Numbered from the stretch's first letter, positions 26,563 through 35,421 are shown. The stretch: DNA of 64,000 bases from an uncultured Sulfitobacter sp. (GCF_947500075.1 NZ_CANMQS010000001.1:620001-684000); one strand, 5' to 3'. Translations and numbers: made by a program. Notes: generated by a model not told the origin, from the sequence alone.

Positions 26563-27225
26563 ATGCACAGACTAGCTCCAGCCGCCCTTGTCCTTCTTGC
26601 CGCAGGTGCCGCCAGCGCCGAAGAAACCCGCCAGCTGGACGCCCATGAACACGGCGTTGGGCAGTTGAATATCGCATTTGACGGTGATCAGATCGCGATG
26701 GAACTGCATGCACCGGGGGCGGATATTGTCGGGTTCGAGTATGAAGCAAAGACCGCGGAAGACCGCGCCAAGGTGGATGCAGCGGTTGCCACGCTTGCGC
26801 GCCCGCTTGATCTGTTCGCCCTGCCCGCCACGGCCGGGTGCAGTGTTGTGCAGGCCAGTGCTTCCCTTGAAAGCGAAGAGGATCACGACGATCACGGGCA
26901 CGAGGATCATGCAGACGACCATGACGACCATGACCACGCGAAACATGGCGAAGAGGGTCACACGGACGAAGATCACGCGGCCCATCAAAAGGACCACGAT
27001 CACGACCATGACGACCACGGCAAAGAGGCCAACCACACAGAGTTTCATGCCGAGTATCTTCTGAACTGTGCCGTTCCCGCGCAGGCGACGCTTGTCACCT
27101 TTGCCTATTTCGACAGCTTCCCTAACGCGCTGGAGCTTGAAGTGCAGGTCGTCTCTGACCGGGGTGCGACGGCATTTGAAGTGGTGCGGGATGCGCCCAC
27201 CCTTGACCTGCGCGACATGTTCTGA
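26563..27225 (+). CDS. zrgA: ZrgA-like periplasmic zinc-binding protein (DUF2796)
   Basis: This 220-residue protein has a signal peptide (MHRLAPAALVLLAAGAASA), then the DUF2796 start (LDAHEHGVGQLNIAFDGDQI). A 50-residue His/Asp/Glu-rich loop (about 106-157, many HDDH/HDHD units) is suited to binding many zinc ions, and the DUF2796 end (VPAQATLVTFAYFDSFPNALELEV) follows. In Vibrio cholerae ZrgA opens the Zur-regulated ZrgABCDE operon, the same order as here. The ATG at 26563 has AAAAGGA upstream; an ATG at 26545 is an alternative. Confidence 0.9.
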   Translation: MHRLAPAALVLLAAGAASAEETRQLDAHEHGVGQLNIAFDGDQIAMELHAPGADIVGFEYEAKTAEDRAKVDAAVATLARPLDLFALPATAGCSVVQASASLESEEDHDDHGHEDHADDHDDHDHAKHGEEGHTDEDHAAHQKDHDHDHDDHGKEANHTEFHAEYLLNCAVPAQATLVTFAYFDSFPNALELEVQVVSDRGATAFEVVRDAPTLDLRDMF

Positions 27226-27239
27226 GCCTGATTGTGCGG

Positions 27240-27941
27240 ATGGATTCAGACACTTCCATTCTATCTCTGCGTGACGTCCGATACCGCTGGCCGGGTCGGG
27301 CGTCCTTTGCTCTGGACATCGCGGATTTCGCCATTGCGCCGTCAGAAACCGTGCTGCTGCTGGGCGAAAGCGGATCGGGTAAATCGACGCTTCTGTCGCT
27401 GATCTGTGGCACGATCACCGCGCAGGCGGGTTCCGTGACGGTGGGCGGCACAGACCTCGCGTCCCTGTCAGCGGGCAAACGCGACCGGTTCAGGGCCGAA
27501 CAGATCGGGTTGATCTTTCAGCAGTTCAATTTGCTGCCCTATGCCTCTGTGCGCGACAATATCCTGCTGCCTTTGCGCTTTGCGCCACAGCGCCGTGCGC
27601 GGGTAGCAGCGCCGCAGGAGGAGGCCCATAGGTTGTGTACCACCCTCGGCCTGCCGGAAGAGGCCATTGCCGCGCAGGCCGGCACACTCAGCGTAGGCCA
27701 GCAGCAGCGCGTTGCAGCGGCGCGTGCCCTCATTGGCGCCCCGCCGCTGATCATCGCGGATGAGCCGACATCGGCACTGGATGCAGCGACCCAAGCCACA
27801 TTCCTTGAGTTGCTTTTCGCGCAGGCGCGCGCCAATCGCAGCACTTTGCTGATGGTCAGCCATGATGCCCGGCTGGCCGCGCATTTTGACCGGGTTGTGC
27901 AGATGTCGGATGTGACCAGCCCCCTTCAAGGTGCGGCATGA
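27240..27941 (+). CDS. zrgB: ZrgB-like ABC transporter ATP-binding protein
   Basis: This 233-residue ATPase is of the LolD/MacB type. It has Walker A (LLGESGSGKSTLL), a Q-loop in IFQQFNLLPYASV, signature LSVGQQQRVAAARAL, Walker B LIIADEPTSALD and the switch His in MVSHD. A GTG six bases earlier is possible. It powers the FtsX-like permease encoded next, with ATGA overlap. It belongs to the zinc acquisition operon. Confidence 0.92.
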   Translation: MDSDTSILSLRDVRYRWPGRASFALDIADFAIAPSETVLLLGESGSGKSTLLSLICGTITAQAGSVTVGGTDLASLSAGKRDRFRAEQIGLIFQQFNLLPYASVRDNILLPLRFAPQRRARVAAPQEEAHRLCTTLGLPEEAIAAQAGTLSVGQQQRVAAARALIGAPPLIIADEPTSALDAATQATFLELLFAQARANRSTLLMVSHDARLAAHFDRVVQMSDVTSPLQGAA

Positions 27942-29188
27942 TCCTGCGGCTCGCATTCCGTTCGCTGATGGCCCGCGCCTTGACCGTTGGCATGACGATC
28001 CTTGCGATAGCCCTGTCCGTCGCCCTGTTTCTGGGGGTTGAGAAGGTCCGCACCGGGGCCAAGGCCAGCTTTGCCGATACGATTTCGGGCACTGATCTGA
28101 TCATCGGCGCGCGTTCTGGTTCGGTGCAGCTGCTGCTCTATTCGGTGTTCCGCATCGGCAATGCCACCAACAACCTCACCTGGGAAAGCTACAATGACAT
28201 TGCCGCCCGGCCAGAGGTGGACTGGATCGTGCCGATCTCCCTTGGGGACAGCCACAGGCAATTCAGAGTCATGGGCACCACCAGTGCTTTTTTCGAGCGC
28301 TACAAGTACCGCGCCGGGCGGTCGCTGGCCGTTGCGCAGGGCCTGCTGATGGATGACCTCTTTGACGCTGTCATTGGTGCCGATGTGGCCGCGACGCTGA
28401 ACTACAAGGTTGGAGACCCCATTGTCGTGGCCCATGGGCTTGCGTCCTTTGTCGCCCATGATGATCAGCCGTTTCGGGTGTCCGGCATTCTGGAAAAGAC
28501 CGGCACGCCGGTCGACCGCACCGTGATTGTCAGCCTGCGGGCGATTGAGGCCATTCATGTGGATTGGCAAAGTGGGGCGAAGATACCGGGGCAATCCACA
28601 CCAGCCGATGTGATCCGCCAGATGGAGCTTGAGCCGAAGGCGGTCACCGCAGCGCTTGTCGGAGTCAAAAGCCGCTTGCAGGTCTTTGGCCTGCAACGTG
28701 CGATCAATGACTACCCGCAAGAGCCGCTGTTGGCGATCCTGCCGGGGGTGGCGCTTCAGGAGCTTTGGCAAATTGTCGGCATTGCAGAAACAGCATTGAT
28801 TGCCGTCTCGGGCATGGTCGTGATCACGGCGCTGATCGGGATGATGGCCACCATATTCTCCAGCCTGAATGAACGACGACGGGAAATGGCGATCTTTCGG
28901 GCGATGGGGGCACGGCCCCGTGTGATCCTCAGCCTGCTGGTGCTGGAAGCCACGCTGATGGCCGCCATCGGCGCGATCATTGGTCTGGCGTTGCTTTACG
29001 CCGGGCTGGTCGTGGCGCAGCCCCTTGTCGACGCCGCCTTTGGCCTGTGGTTGCCGATAGATCCGCCGTCCCTGCGGGAGCTTTGGGTTCTTGTAGGCGT
29101 GGTGGCTGCTGGCGCAATTGTGAGCATGGTGCCCGCCTTGAGGGCCTACCGCATGTCGCTGGCCGATGGTATGATGGTCCGGATCTAG
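27938..29188 (+). CDS. zrgC: ZrgC-like FtsX/MacB-type permease
   Basis: This 416-residue membrane protein has an N-terminal helix, a large extracytoplasmic domain (about 40-265) and three C-terminal membrane helices (about 275-300, 320-350, 380-405), the FtsX permease layout. LNERRREMAIFRAMGARPRVIL is the family's coupling-helix motif. It pairs with the ATPase upstream. ABC systems of this type drive conformational work or extraction, not classical import, so how it moves zinc is open. Confidence 0.9.
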   Translation: MILRLAFRSLMARALTVGMTILAIALSVALFLGVEKVRTGAKASFADTISGTDLIIGARSGSVQLLLYSVFRIGNATNNLTWESYNDIAARPEVDWIVPISLGDSHRQFRVMGTTSAFFERYKYRAGRSLAVAQGLLMDDLFDAVIGADVAATLNYKVGDPIVVAHGLASFVAHDDQPFRVSGILEKTGTPVDRTVIVSLRAIEAIHVDWQSGAKIPGQSTPADVIRQMELEPKAVTAALVGVKSRLQVFGLQRAINDYPQEPLLAILPGVALQELWQIVGIAETALIAVSGMVVITALIGMMATIFSSLNERRREMAIFRAMGARPRVILSLLVLEATLMAAIGAIIGLALLYAGLVVAQPLVDAAFGLWLPIDPPSLRELWVLVGVVAAGAIVSMVPALRAYRMSLADGMMVRI

Positions 29189-29204
29189 CAGAGGGGTTTG
29201 AACG

Positions 29205-29708
29205 ATGACTTTGTCCCGCCGCCACCTCATCGCCGCCGCTGCGGCAAGTGCCGCAATGCCGCGCGTCGGCCTTGCCGCCTCTCCCCGTGTGATCGGCTGG
29301 GATGAGCTGATCCCGCCCGGTGTGCCTTACGCGCAGATCATTGGCGAAGGGCAAATGGACCGGGTCCGCGACACCTGGCTGCCGGAGTTTGATGAAAACG
29401 CCACGAAGCTGAACAAGAAACTGCACGGTGCCTATATCAAGATGCCCGGATATGTCCTGCCCATCGACATGTCGACGGCAGGCGTGACCAGTTTCATCAT
29501 GGTGCCTTACGTGGGCGCCTGCATTCACACACCTCCGCCCCCCGCCAACCAGCTGGTTTTTGTCGATAGCAAGAAACCCTGGCCCAGTGACAAATTGTGG
29601 GACCCGGTGTGGGTCACGGGCCGCATGCGGCATGAGCTGCAATCGACAACAATCGCGGACATCGGATATGCCCTGACGGCTGACCTGATCGAGGCCTACA
29701 CATGGTAG
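29205..29708 (+). CDS. zrgD: ZrgD-like DUF3299 secreted protein
   Basis: This 167-residue protein has a Tat-like signal (MTLSRRHLIAAAAASAAMPRVGLAAS) and a DUF3299 domain with MSTAGVTSFIMVPYVGACIH and a TPPPPANQLVFV segment. The cysteine/histidine motif GACIHTPPPP may bind metal. It overlaps the next gene by 7 bases. In Vibrio the two DUF3299 genes close the zrg operon in the same way. Confidence 0.88.
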   Translation: MTLSRRHLIAAAAASAAMPRVGLAASPRVIGWDELIPPGVPYAQIIGEGQMDRVRDTWLPEFDENATKLNKKLHGAYIKMPGYVLPIDMSTAGVTSFIMVPYVGACIHTPPPPANQLVFVDSKKPWPSDKLWDPVWVTGRMRHELQSTTIADIGYALTADLIEAYTW

Positions 29709-30205
29709 CCGCCCCTTTTGACCGGCGTGCCGTGCTTGCCGCCCTTGGTGCGCTCACGGTCACGCCGCAGGTGGCCTTTGCAAAGGACTACATCGACCTG
29801 GAATGGACCGATCTGATCCCCGAAGGCCAGCCTGTCATCCCGCCCGTCATTCAGGAGTTGATCCAGCACAACGGCCCCAGCCTTGCCGATCAACAGCCGC
29901 CCTCCCATGGGGTGCGCACGGAGTGGAATGGCGAGATTGTGCGGCTGCCGGGGTTCATCGTGCCGATTGAGTATTCGGGAACGGGTGTGACCGCTTTCAT
30001 CCTTGTGCCCTTTGTCGGGGCCTGTGTGCATGTCCCCCCGCCGCCTGCAAATCAGCTGGTCTTTGTCACGACGCAAACACCTTACGAAACTGCTGGTTTG
30101 TTTGAAGCGGTGAACGTGGTGGGGATGTTCGGCACCGCATCCATGTCCACGCAACTGGCCGATATCGCCTACGCCCTGTCGGCGGACCATATCGAACCAT
30201 TTTGA
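29702..30205 (+). CDS. zrgE: ZrgE-like DUF3299 secreted protein
   Basis: A 167-residue second DUF3299 paralogue with a hydrophobic leader (FDRRAVLAALGALTVTPQVAFA) and a mature domain with TAFILVPFVGACVH and VPPPPANQLVFV, nearly matching ZrgD. Two diverged copies side by side suggest a heterodimer or separate ligands. It ends the operon; a 338-bp gap with a long hairpin follows. Confidence 0.88.
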   Translation: MVAAPFDRRAVLAALGALTVTPQVAFAKDYIDLEWTDLIPEGQPVIPPVIQELIQHNGPSLADQQPPSHGVRTEWNGEIVRLPGFIVPIEYSGTGVTAFILVPFVGACVHVPPPPANQLVFVTTQTPYETAGLFEAVNVVGMFGTASMSTQLADIAYALSADHIEPF

Positions 30206-30304
30206 GCGCCGCTTCATCACTTCCGGACGTGCCAAAGCAGCCAAAGAGGGCCGCATCGGAAACACTGCACCCGCGCGTTGAGGGAATCGAAACAATTCGT
30301 TTCC

Positions 30305-30471
30305 TTAGAGCAGCCAACCCAAAACCTGGGGCCCTCAGTTGCGCAGAAAGGCCCAGGATGCGGGTGTGTTCCGGCGCAGCGCGGGCTGGTTGCCCGATAA
30401 AGCCGGAACCGCCCGGAGGCGGGGCCTTTCCCCGCAACTGAGTGCTTCAGGTTTTGGGTTGGCTGCTCTAA
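30305..30471. repeat. 167-bp hairpin element with 23-bp perfect terminal inverted repeats
   Basis: TTAGAGCAGCCAACCCAAAA + CCT (30305-30327) is perfectly repeated in reverse at 30449-30471. Further nested arms pair inside: CTCAGTTGCG with CGCAACTGAG (30334-30343 / 30433-30442), AAAGGCCC with GGGCCTTT, and TTCCGGC with GCCGGAA. The whole stretch can fold as one long stem. The ends are flanked by TA on both sides, as for Tc1/IS630-type miniature elements. No protein is encoded. This fills the gap between zrgE and the glycosyltransferase gene. Confidence 0.85.
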
Positions 30472-30543
30472 ATCGCCAAATCCTGGCCCAATTGCCGCCA
30501 CAAAACAGGGCTAGTCCAGCTTAAACGCTGCTGGAGCATTCTT

Positions 30544-31503
30544 ATGTATTTGTCCGTCGTGGTTCCTTGCATGAACGAGGAGGAGGCCATTCCTTCGCTC
30601 GTGTCGCGCCTGGCGCTGGCCATCGCGCCCTACAGCGACCGCGCGGAGATCATCCTGGTCGATGATGGCTCCACGGATGAGACATGGGCCGCGATCAAGG
30701 CCGCACAGGCGACATGTCCACAGGTGCGCGGCATCCGCATGTCGATCAACCGCGGGCATCAGATTGCCTTGACCGCAGGACTGCAAGCCGCCCTTGGTGC
30801 GCGCATTTTCATGCTGGATGCGGATCTTCAGGACCCACCGGAACTGTTGCAGGACATGATGACCATGATGGACCGCGGGTATGACGTCGTGTACGGCCGC
30901 CGGACCGAGCGTCAGGGCGAGACCCTGTTCAAACGCGCCACGGCACATGTGTTCTACCGTGTCCTGAATGCGATGTCTGACGTGGATATCCCCCGCGACA
31001 CCGGCGATTTTCGTCTTGTCAGCCGCACGGCGCTGGATGCGGTGTTGGCCATGCCTGAAAAGGCGCGTTTCATCCGGGGCATGTTTGCATGGGTTGGATT
31101 TCGGCAGATCGGCATTGAATACAGCCGCGCGCCCCGCGAGGTGGGAGAGACGAAGTATCCGTTCCGCAAAATGCTGCGGTTCGCCATTGATGCGATGACG
31201 GCCTTCTCCACCAAACCGCTCAAACTGGCGACGCGGCTGTCGTTTGTCAGCCTTGGCGTGGCGGGGTTGATGATGATCTATGTGTTCCGGTCGCTGATCC
31301 TGTATCAGACCGCACCGGGGTGGGCCTCTGTTGTGCTGGCGATCTCGGCGTTCTCGGGCGTGCAGCTTTTGACCCTTGGCATTCTGGGCGAGTATATCGG
31401 CCGGCTTTACGTCGAAGCCAAGAACCGCCCCCTCTATTTTGTATCCGAAGACACGCGTGCGGCAGATGCCGAAGCGCCCGTCTTGCTTAAAAAGCGAGCT
31501 TAA
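30544..31503 (+). CDS. GtrB-like membrane glycosyltransferase (family 2)
   Basis: This 319-residue protein has a GT2 catalytic domain (VVVPCMNEEEAIP, LVDDGSTDETW, MLDADLQDPPELL, GRRTERQGE) and two C-terminal membrane helices (about 232-255 and 263-290). This is the layout of GtrB/dolichol-phosphate-mannose-synthase enzymes that load a sugar onto undecaprenyl phosphate. It is followed within 3 bases by a GtrA-like flippase gene. It likely makes undecaprenyl-phosphate-glucose for surface decoration. Confidence 0.92.
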   Translation: MYLSVVVPCMNEEEAIPSLVSRLALAIAPYSDRAEIILVDDGSTDETWAAIKAAQATCPQVRGIRMSINRGHQIALTAGLQAALGARIFMLDADLQDPPELLQDMMTMMDRGYDVVYGRRTERQGETLFKRATAHVFYRVLNAMSDVDIPRDTGDFRLVSRTALDAVLAMPEKARFIRGMFAWVGFRQIGIEYSRAPREVGETKYPFRKMLRFAIDAMTAFSTKPLKLATRLSFVSLGVAGLMMIYVFRSLILYQTAPGWASVVLAISAFSGVQLLTLGILGEYIGRLYVEAKNRPLYFVSEDTRAADAEAPVLLKKRA

Positions 31504-31506
31504 CTC

Positions 31507-31908
31507 ATGGAAAACCAAAAACAATTCATGCGCTTTGCGCTTGTCGGCGGCGTTGTCGCGGCAACCTATGTGGCCCTTTACCTGCTGTTCATGGCAGCCG
31601 GGCTGACGCAGAGCCTGTCCAACGCCGGTGCCTTCCTGCTGGCGGTGGCGCTGCAATATGTCGGACAGGCCAGCTTCACCTTCGGTGCGCGGCTGGATGA
31701 TGCACCACAGGTCACGCGGTTTGGTCTGATGATCTGCTGCGGTCTGATTACCTCGGCGGTGATCACCGGGGTTGCCGGGCCCGCAATGGGCCTGCCGCAC
31801 TGGCTTGCGGCGGTGATCGTCACGGTGGTCCTGCCGTTCCAGAACTATCTGATCATGACCCGCTGGGTCTTTCTGATCCCCGGCGACAAGATGGATGCAG
31901 CGCAATGA
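31507..31908 (+). CDS. GtrA-family flippase-like membrane protein
   Basis: A 133-residue protein with four predicted membrane helices, starting QFMRFALVGGVVAATYVALYLLF, the standard GtrA opening. GtrA proteins are thought to flip undecaprenyl-linked sugars across the inner membrane. Its stop overlaps the methyltransferase start (ATGA). It forms a pair with the GtrB-like enzyme. Confidence 0.9.
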   Translation: MENQKQFMRFALVGGVVAATYVALYLLFMAAGLTQSLSNAGAFLLAVALQYVGQASFTFGARLDDAPQVTRFGLMICCGLITSAVITGVAGPAMGLPHWLAAVIVTVVLPFQNYLIMTRWVFLIPGDKMDAAQ

Positions 31909-32669
31909 CCCACGTCTACAACGATACGTTCTTTGACTACATCGACCATGGCGCGCGGCGCTCTGCGCAGGCGCTGATTGGTCTGATGTCCGCGTGGCTT
32001 GCCCCCAAAAGCGTGCTTGATCTGGGGTGCGGTCGCGGCGTCTGGTTGCGGGAATGGCAACGCGCCGGTGCGACGGATGTGATGGGGGTCGACGGTGATT
32101 ATGTCGACCGCGCCCAGCTTGCGATCCCTGTGCAGAACTTCCATGCCGGAGATCTGACCGCGCCTTTGAACCTGGGTCGCAGGTTCGATCTGGCACAAAG
32201 CCTCGAAGTCGGAGAGCATTTGCCGACGGCCGCGTCGGATGCCCTGGTCGACAGCCTGACCGCCGCCGCAGACCGGGTGATGTTTTCAGCAGCCGTGGTG
32301 GGTCAGGGCGGAGAGTTTCACGTCAACGAACAACCCCTGTCCTTCTGGCAGGCCAAGTTCGAGGAACGCGGGTATCGCGCCTATGATTGCCTGCGGCCCT
32401 ATCTGAAAAAGAACAAGGACGTCGAGCCATGGTATCGCTACAACGCGGTTCTTTACGTCAAACAAAGTGCTGCTTTTGATCTGCCCGATGCGATCCGCCA
32501 GCATGCGCTGGACGACGGTCAGATCCTGAAGAATGCAGGCGATCCGATGTGGCGTCTGCGCCGGAGCATCGTGTCACATCTGCCGCAAGGCACCGTGACG
32601 CGCATCGCACAGGCGCGCGCGTCAGTCTTGGCAGCCAAAGCCCGGCGTGGTCAGCCTCAGCAAGGTTGA
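31905..32669 (+). CDS. Class I SAM-dependent methyltransferase
   Basis: A 254-residue protein with the SAM-binding motif SVLDLGCGRGVWLREWQ (about residues 38-54), acidic VDGDYVDR at the end of strand 2 and LAQSLEVGEHLP as motif post-I. It is placed between GtrA and GtrC-like genes, so it may methylate the attached sugar or the glycan. The substrate is unknown. Confidence 0.88.
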   Translation: MTHVYNDTFFDYIDHGARRSAQALIGLMSAWLAPKSVLDLGCGRGVWLREWQRAGATDVMGVDGDYVDRAQLAIPVQNFHAGDLTAPLNLGRRFDLAQSLEVGEHLPTAASDALVDSLTAAADRVMFSAAVVGQGGEFHVNEQPLSFWQAKFEERGYRAYDCLRPYLKKNKDVEPWYRYNAVLYVKQSAAFDLPDAIRQHALDDGQILKNAGDPMWRLRRSIVSHLPQGTVTRIAQARASVLAAKARRGQPQQG

Positions 32670-32673
32670 TCTG

Positions 32674-34059
32674 ATGAGCCATGTCGCCAGTGACCCTGCC
32701 GTGATGGGGATGACCCGCCCGGCCCAACACGGGCTGCGGCTGTGGCCCACTTATCTGGTGACACTGCTGTGCGTTGTGGTGTTCAGCCTGCCCAACCTCA
32801 TCGATCCGATGATGCGGTATGACGATTTCCCGGCCCTGATGGCGGAACCTGCGGGGTTCTGGGAAAAGACTCTGCATGAAGGCCGGTGGCTGAATTACCT
32901 CTGGCATGAGCGCGGGTTTGTCACTCCATCATGGCTGAACTTCGCCCTCTATCAAATGCTCTGGGCCATCTTTGCGGCGTCTTTGGCTGTTGCAGCCATT
33001 GGCAGACACGCACAGCCCTGGTTCACGGGGCTGATGGCGCTGCTGATCGTCATCTCCCCCTCAGCAATGCTGATTTCATTGTGGTTCAACACGCTGCTGC
33101 CGGGTCTTGCGCTTGTGGCGCTTTACGCCTGGCTGGGCACATGGATGCGCGCCAGCAGCCATCGCGCGCTCTTGCCGCCCTTTGTCGTGCTGACATTCAT
33201 GGCCTATACGACCTACCCGCTGCTTTTGCTGGCCGTCTGCCTTGCCCGGAGCGAGAACCGGTCGCTGCGCGACCTGATCGGACTGCTTGTCCTTTTCACC
33301 TTCAGTTTCGCAGCGGCGGTGCTGTGCGTCTATACGATCAACCTTCAGGTGCATGGCGTTTTTGGCGTACCGCTTGCGGAATGGCGCGACGCGACTCCGG
33401 CACAGGATTTCGCCGGGCTGATCGCCAACATTCCGTTGATCCAGCAGAGCCTTGCCGGCTTTCTGATCTCAACCAGTTTTGGGCTTGAGGCAGTCGCCGC
33501 CTTTCATCTGGGTCTGTTCGGCCTCACGACCGCTGTCCTGCTGTGGCGCGCACCGGGAGAGGCGGCCTATCTGCATGCAGGGTTCTGGATCGGGGTTGCG
33601 CTGATCATGGTCCAGATCCTCAAGACAGGGGCACTTGCCCCGCCGCGGGGGTTCATCTTTGTCTGGGTCATTTACGGGATGATGATCGTCCGCGCAGCCC
33701 AACTGCTTGTGGCCCAAGGCGGCACCAGCGGACGGATCGCCAAGAATACAGTCCTGCTGATCCTGTTCTGCTACATCCTTCTGATCTTCCAGCAATATGC
33801 CAGCTATCGACCGTGGCAGAAGGAAACCCGCGCCTTGGCAACGGTGGTCGCGCAATCCAACACGCCCGTCACGATTGTCGGAGATATTCTTGATCTGCCA
33901 TCCGCGCAGCGCGCCGTGATCAACAACGCGCTGGGGCTTGAGTTTCGCATGGACCAATTGACGGGGCGGCGGATCTCCATCTGTGCGACTTCCGCATGCG
34001 ATGCGGCGCAAAGTGGCACCGTCTTTCACGTCACGGACGAAGGTCTGCTCCGGCAGTAA
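32674..34059 (+). CDS. GtrC-like membrane glucosyltransferase (Glucos_trans_II type)
   Basis: This 461-residue protein has about ten hydrophobic segments and a periplasmic C-terminal tail with VTIVGDILDLPSAQ. The N-terminal MRYDDFPALMAEPAGFWEKTLHEGRW resembles 'D-[DE]-..R..G.W' starts of phage-type O-antigen glucosyltransferases that use undecaprenyl-phosphate-glucose. The start at 32674 is preferred; it lies 4 bases after the methyltransferase stop. It completes a GtrA-GtrB-GtrC-like set. Confidence 0.75.
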   Translation: MSHVASDPAVMGMTRPAQHGLRLWPTYLVTLLCVVVFSLPNLIDPMMRYDDFPALMAEPAGFWEKTLHEGRWLNYLWHERGFVTPSWLNFALYQMLWAIFAASLAVAAIGRHAQPWFTGLMALLIVISPSAMLISLWFNTLLPGLALVALYAWLGTWMRASSHRALLPPFVVLTFMAYTTYPLLLLAVCLARSENRSLRDLIGLLVLFTFSFAAAVLCVYTINLQVHGVFGVPLAEWRDATPAQDFAGLIANIPLIQQSLAGFLISTSFGLEAVAAFHLGLFGLTTAVLLWRAPGEAAYLHAGFWIGVALIMVQILKTGALAPPRGFIFVWVIYGMMIVRAAQLLVAQGGTSGRIAKNTVLLILFCYILLIFQQYASYRPWQKETRALATVVAQSNTPVTIVGDILDLPSAQRAVINNALGLEFRMDQLTGRRISICATSACDAAQSGTVFHVTDEGLLRQ

Positions 34060-34077
34060 GAACTGTCGATCCGGCTC

Positions 34078-35247
34078 CTACCCCAGCCGCGCAAGCAGAT
34101 CGGGAGAAGGATCCCCCGTTGCAGGCAGTCCGAGACTGGATTGATAGGCGCTGATTGCGGCGCGGCTGTTGGGCCCGATCACGCCATCAGATCCGCCTGT
34201 ATCGAACCCCCGCGCCGTGAGCCGCTGTTGCAATGCAACGCGGTCATCCTTGGTCAGACCGTATTTGTCTGGCGGGAAGCTGGCGCGCAGGGGGCCACCG
34301 CCCAGAATACGATCTGCCAGATGGCCCACCCCAATCGCATAGCTGTCGGAGTTGTTGTAGCGTTTGATCACCCGGAAGTTCGATGTCACGTTGAACACTG
34401 GCCCTCCAGCTTGCGGTTGCAGGCGGCTGCCGCCCGGTGCGCCGCTGCCGGCTTCACCCCCCCATTTCAGACCGCGCGTCCAGCCATTGCGCGAGAGATA
34501 GGCCGCTGTTGAGGCCAATGAATCCGCAGGATCGTTTGACCAGATATCGCGGCGACCATCCCCAGTGAAATCAACGGCAAAGGCCTCATAGGAAGTTGGG
34601 ATAAACTGCGTATGCCCCATGGCGCCGGCCCATGACCCGGTCAGCTGGCTTGCTGTGGTATCGCCGTTTTGCAGGATCTTCAGCGCCGCCAGCAGTTGCT
34701 TTTCAAAGAACGCCCCCCGCCTGCCGTCATAGGCCAGCGTAGACGTGGCGGAGATCACAGGCACATTCCCCCGCCGCTCTCCATAGAAGCTCTCCAGCCC
34801 CCAAACGGCGGTCACGATACTGGCGGCAACGCCGTACTTCGCCTCTACCGCGTTCAATGTGCTGCGATGGCGCGCATAAGCGGCACGGCCCTTGGCGACC
34901 CGTTCATCGGAGGCGGCGATGGCCAGATAATCCTCAAGCGTGCGGGTAAATTCCGTCTGGTTGCGATCACGTTTGACCACACCAGGCAGGTACCCGGCAC
35001 CGCGAAAGCCAGCGTTCAGCGTCGATGGGGAGATCCCCTGCGCCGCCGCACGGCTGCGGAAGCTGGCGACCCAGGCGTCATAGCCCGCATTGGGCGCCGG
35101 GCGCAGATCAGCGGGCAAGCTGGCGGCACCTGATGATCCGGCGCTGCTGCTGCCTGCGCGTGGTCCCAGAACGCCCGTCCCGGTCGTACATGCCGACAGG
35201 CCCATTGCGCCCAATCCAAGTGTGAAGTTCCTGCGTGACGTCTGCAT
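34078..35247 (-). CDS. Lytic murein transglycosylase (MltB/SltB family) with peptidoglycan-binding domain
   Basis: This 389-residue lipoprotein has a Tat-like leader ending in the lipobox-like LSAC (MQTSRRNFTLGLGAMGLSAC). The MltB-type lyase domain (about 55-325) has the catalytic Glu in VWGLESFYGERRG and SWAGAMGHTQFIPTSYE. A C-terminal PG-binding domain (about 330-389, DRVALQQRLTARGFDTGG.DGVIGPNSRAAI) follows. It cleaves glycan strands to 1,6-anhydro ends. It stands alone between the gtr cluster and the SOS operon. Confidence 0.93.
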   Translation of the reverse strand: MQTSRRNFTLGLGAMGLSACTTGTGVLGPRAGSSSAGSSGAASLPADLRPAPNAGYDAWVASFRSRAAAQGISPSTLNAGFRGAGYLPGVVKRDRNQTEFTRTLEDYLAIAASDERVAKGRAAYARHRSTLNAVEAKYGVAASIVTAVWGLESFYGERRGNVPVISATSTLAYDGRRGAFFEKQLLAALKILQNGDTTASQLTGSWAGAMGHTQFIPTSYEAFAVDFTGDGRRDIWSNDPADSLASTAAYLSRNGWTRGLKWGGEAGSGAPGGSRLQPQAGGPVFNVTSNFRVIKRYNNSDSYAIGVGHLADRILGGGPLRASFPPDKYGLTKDDRVALQQRLTARGFDTGGSDGVIGPNSRAAISAYQSSLGLPATGDPSPDLLARLG

Positions 35248-35404
35248 CTGCCCACCTCAATTTTGTTTTTTCTTGGTGTAGCGCATCCCGCCTCCCCCGC
35301 AAAGCGAGCTTTGCGCAATGTGCGGGTTTGGGCTGATCCGGCAGGGGCGCATTTGCGAAAGGATGTCGCAGATTCAGGATGAACAGTTGCGCGATGGCGC
35401 ACAG

Positions 35405-35419
35405 GAACATATCAAGAAC
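35405..35419 (+). promoter_or_regulatory. LexA box (SOS operator)
   Basis: GAAC-ATATCAA-GAAC is a perfect GAAC-N7-GAAC, the reverse complement of the alphaproteobacterial LexA site GTTC-N7-GTTC. It ends 2 bases before the ATG of the radical-SAM gene, so LexA bound here would block the operon. Confidence 0.8.
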
Positions 35420-35421
35420 AT

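Noticed and set aside
27926..29230. Minus-strand frame of 434 codons
   Set aside because: Antisense to the zrgC permease, which has clear FtsX-type motifs.
30511..32196. Minus-strand frame of 561 codons
   Set aside because: Antisense to the GtrB/GtrA/methyltransferase genes; no motif.
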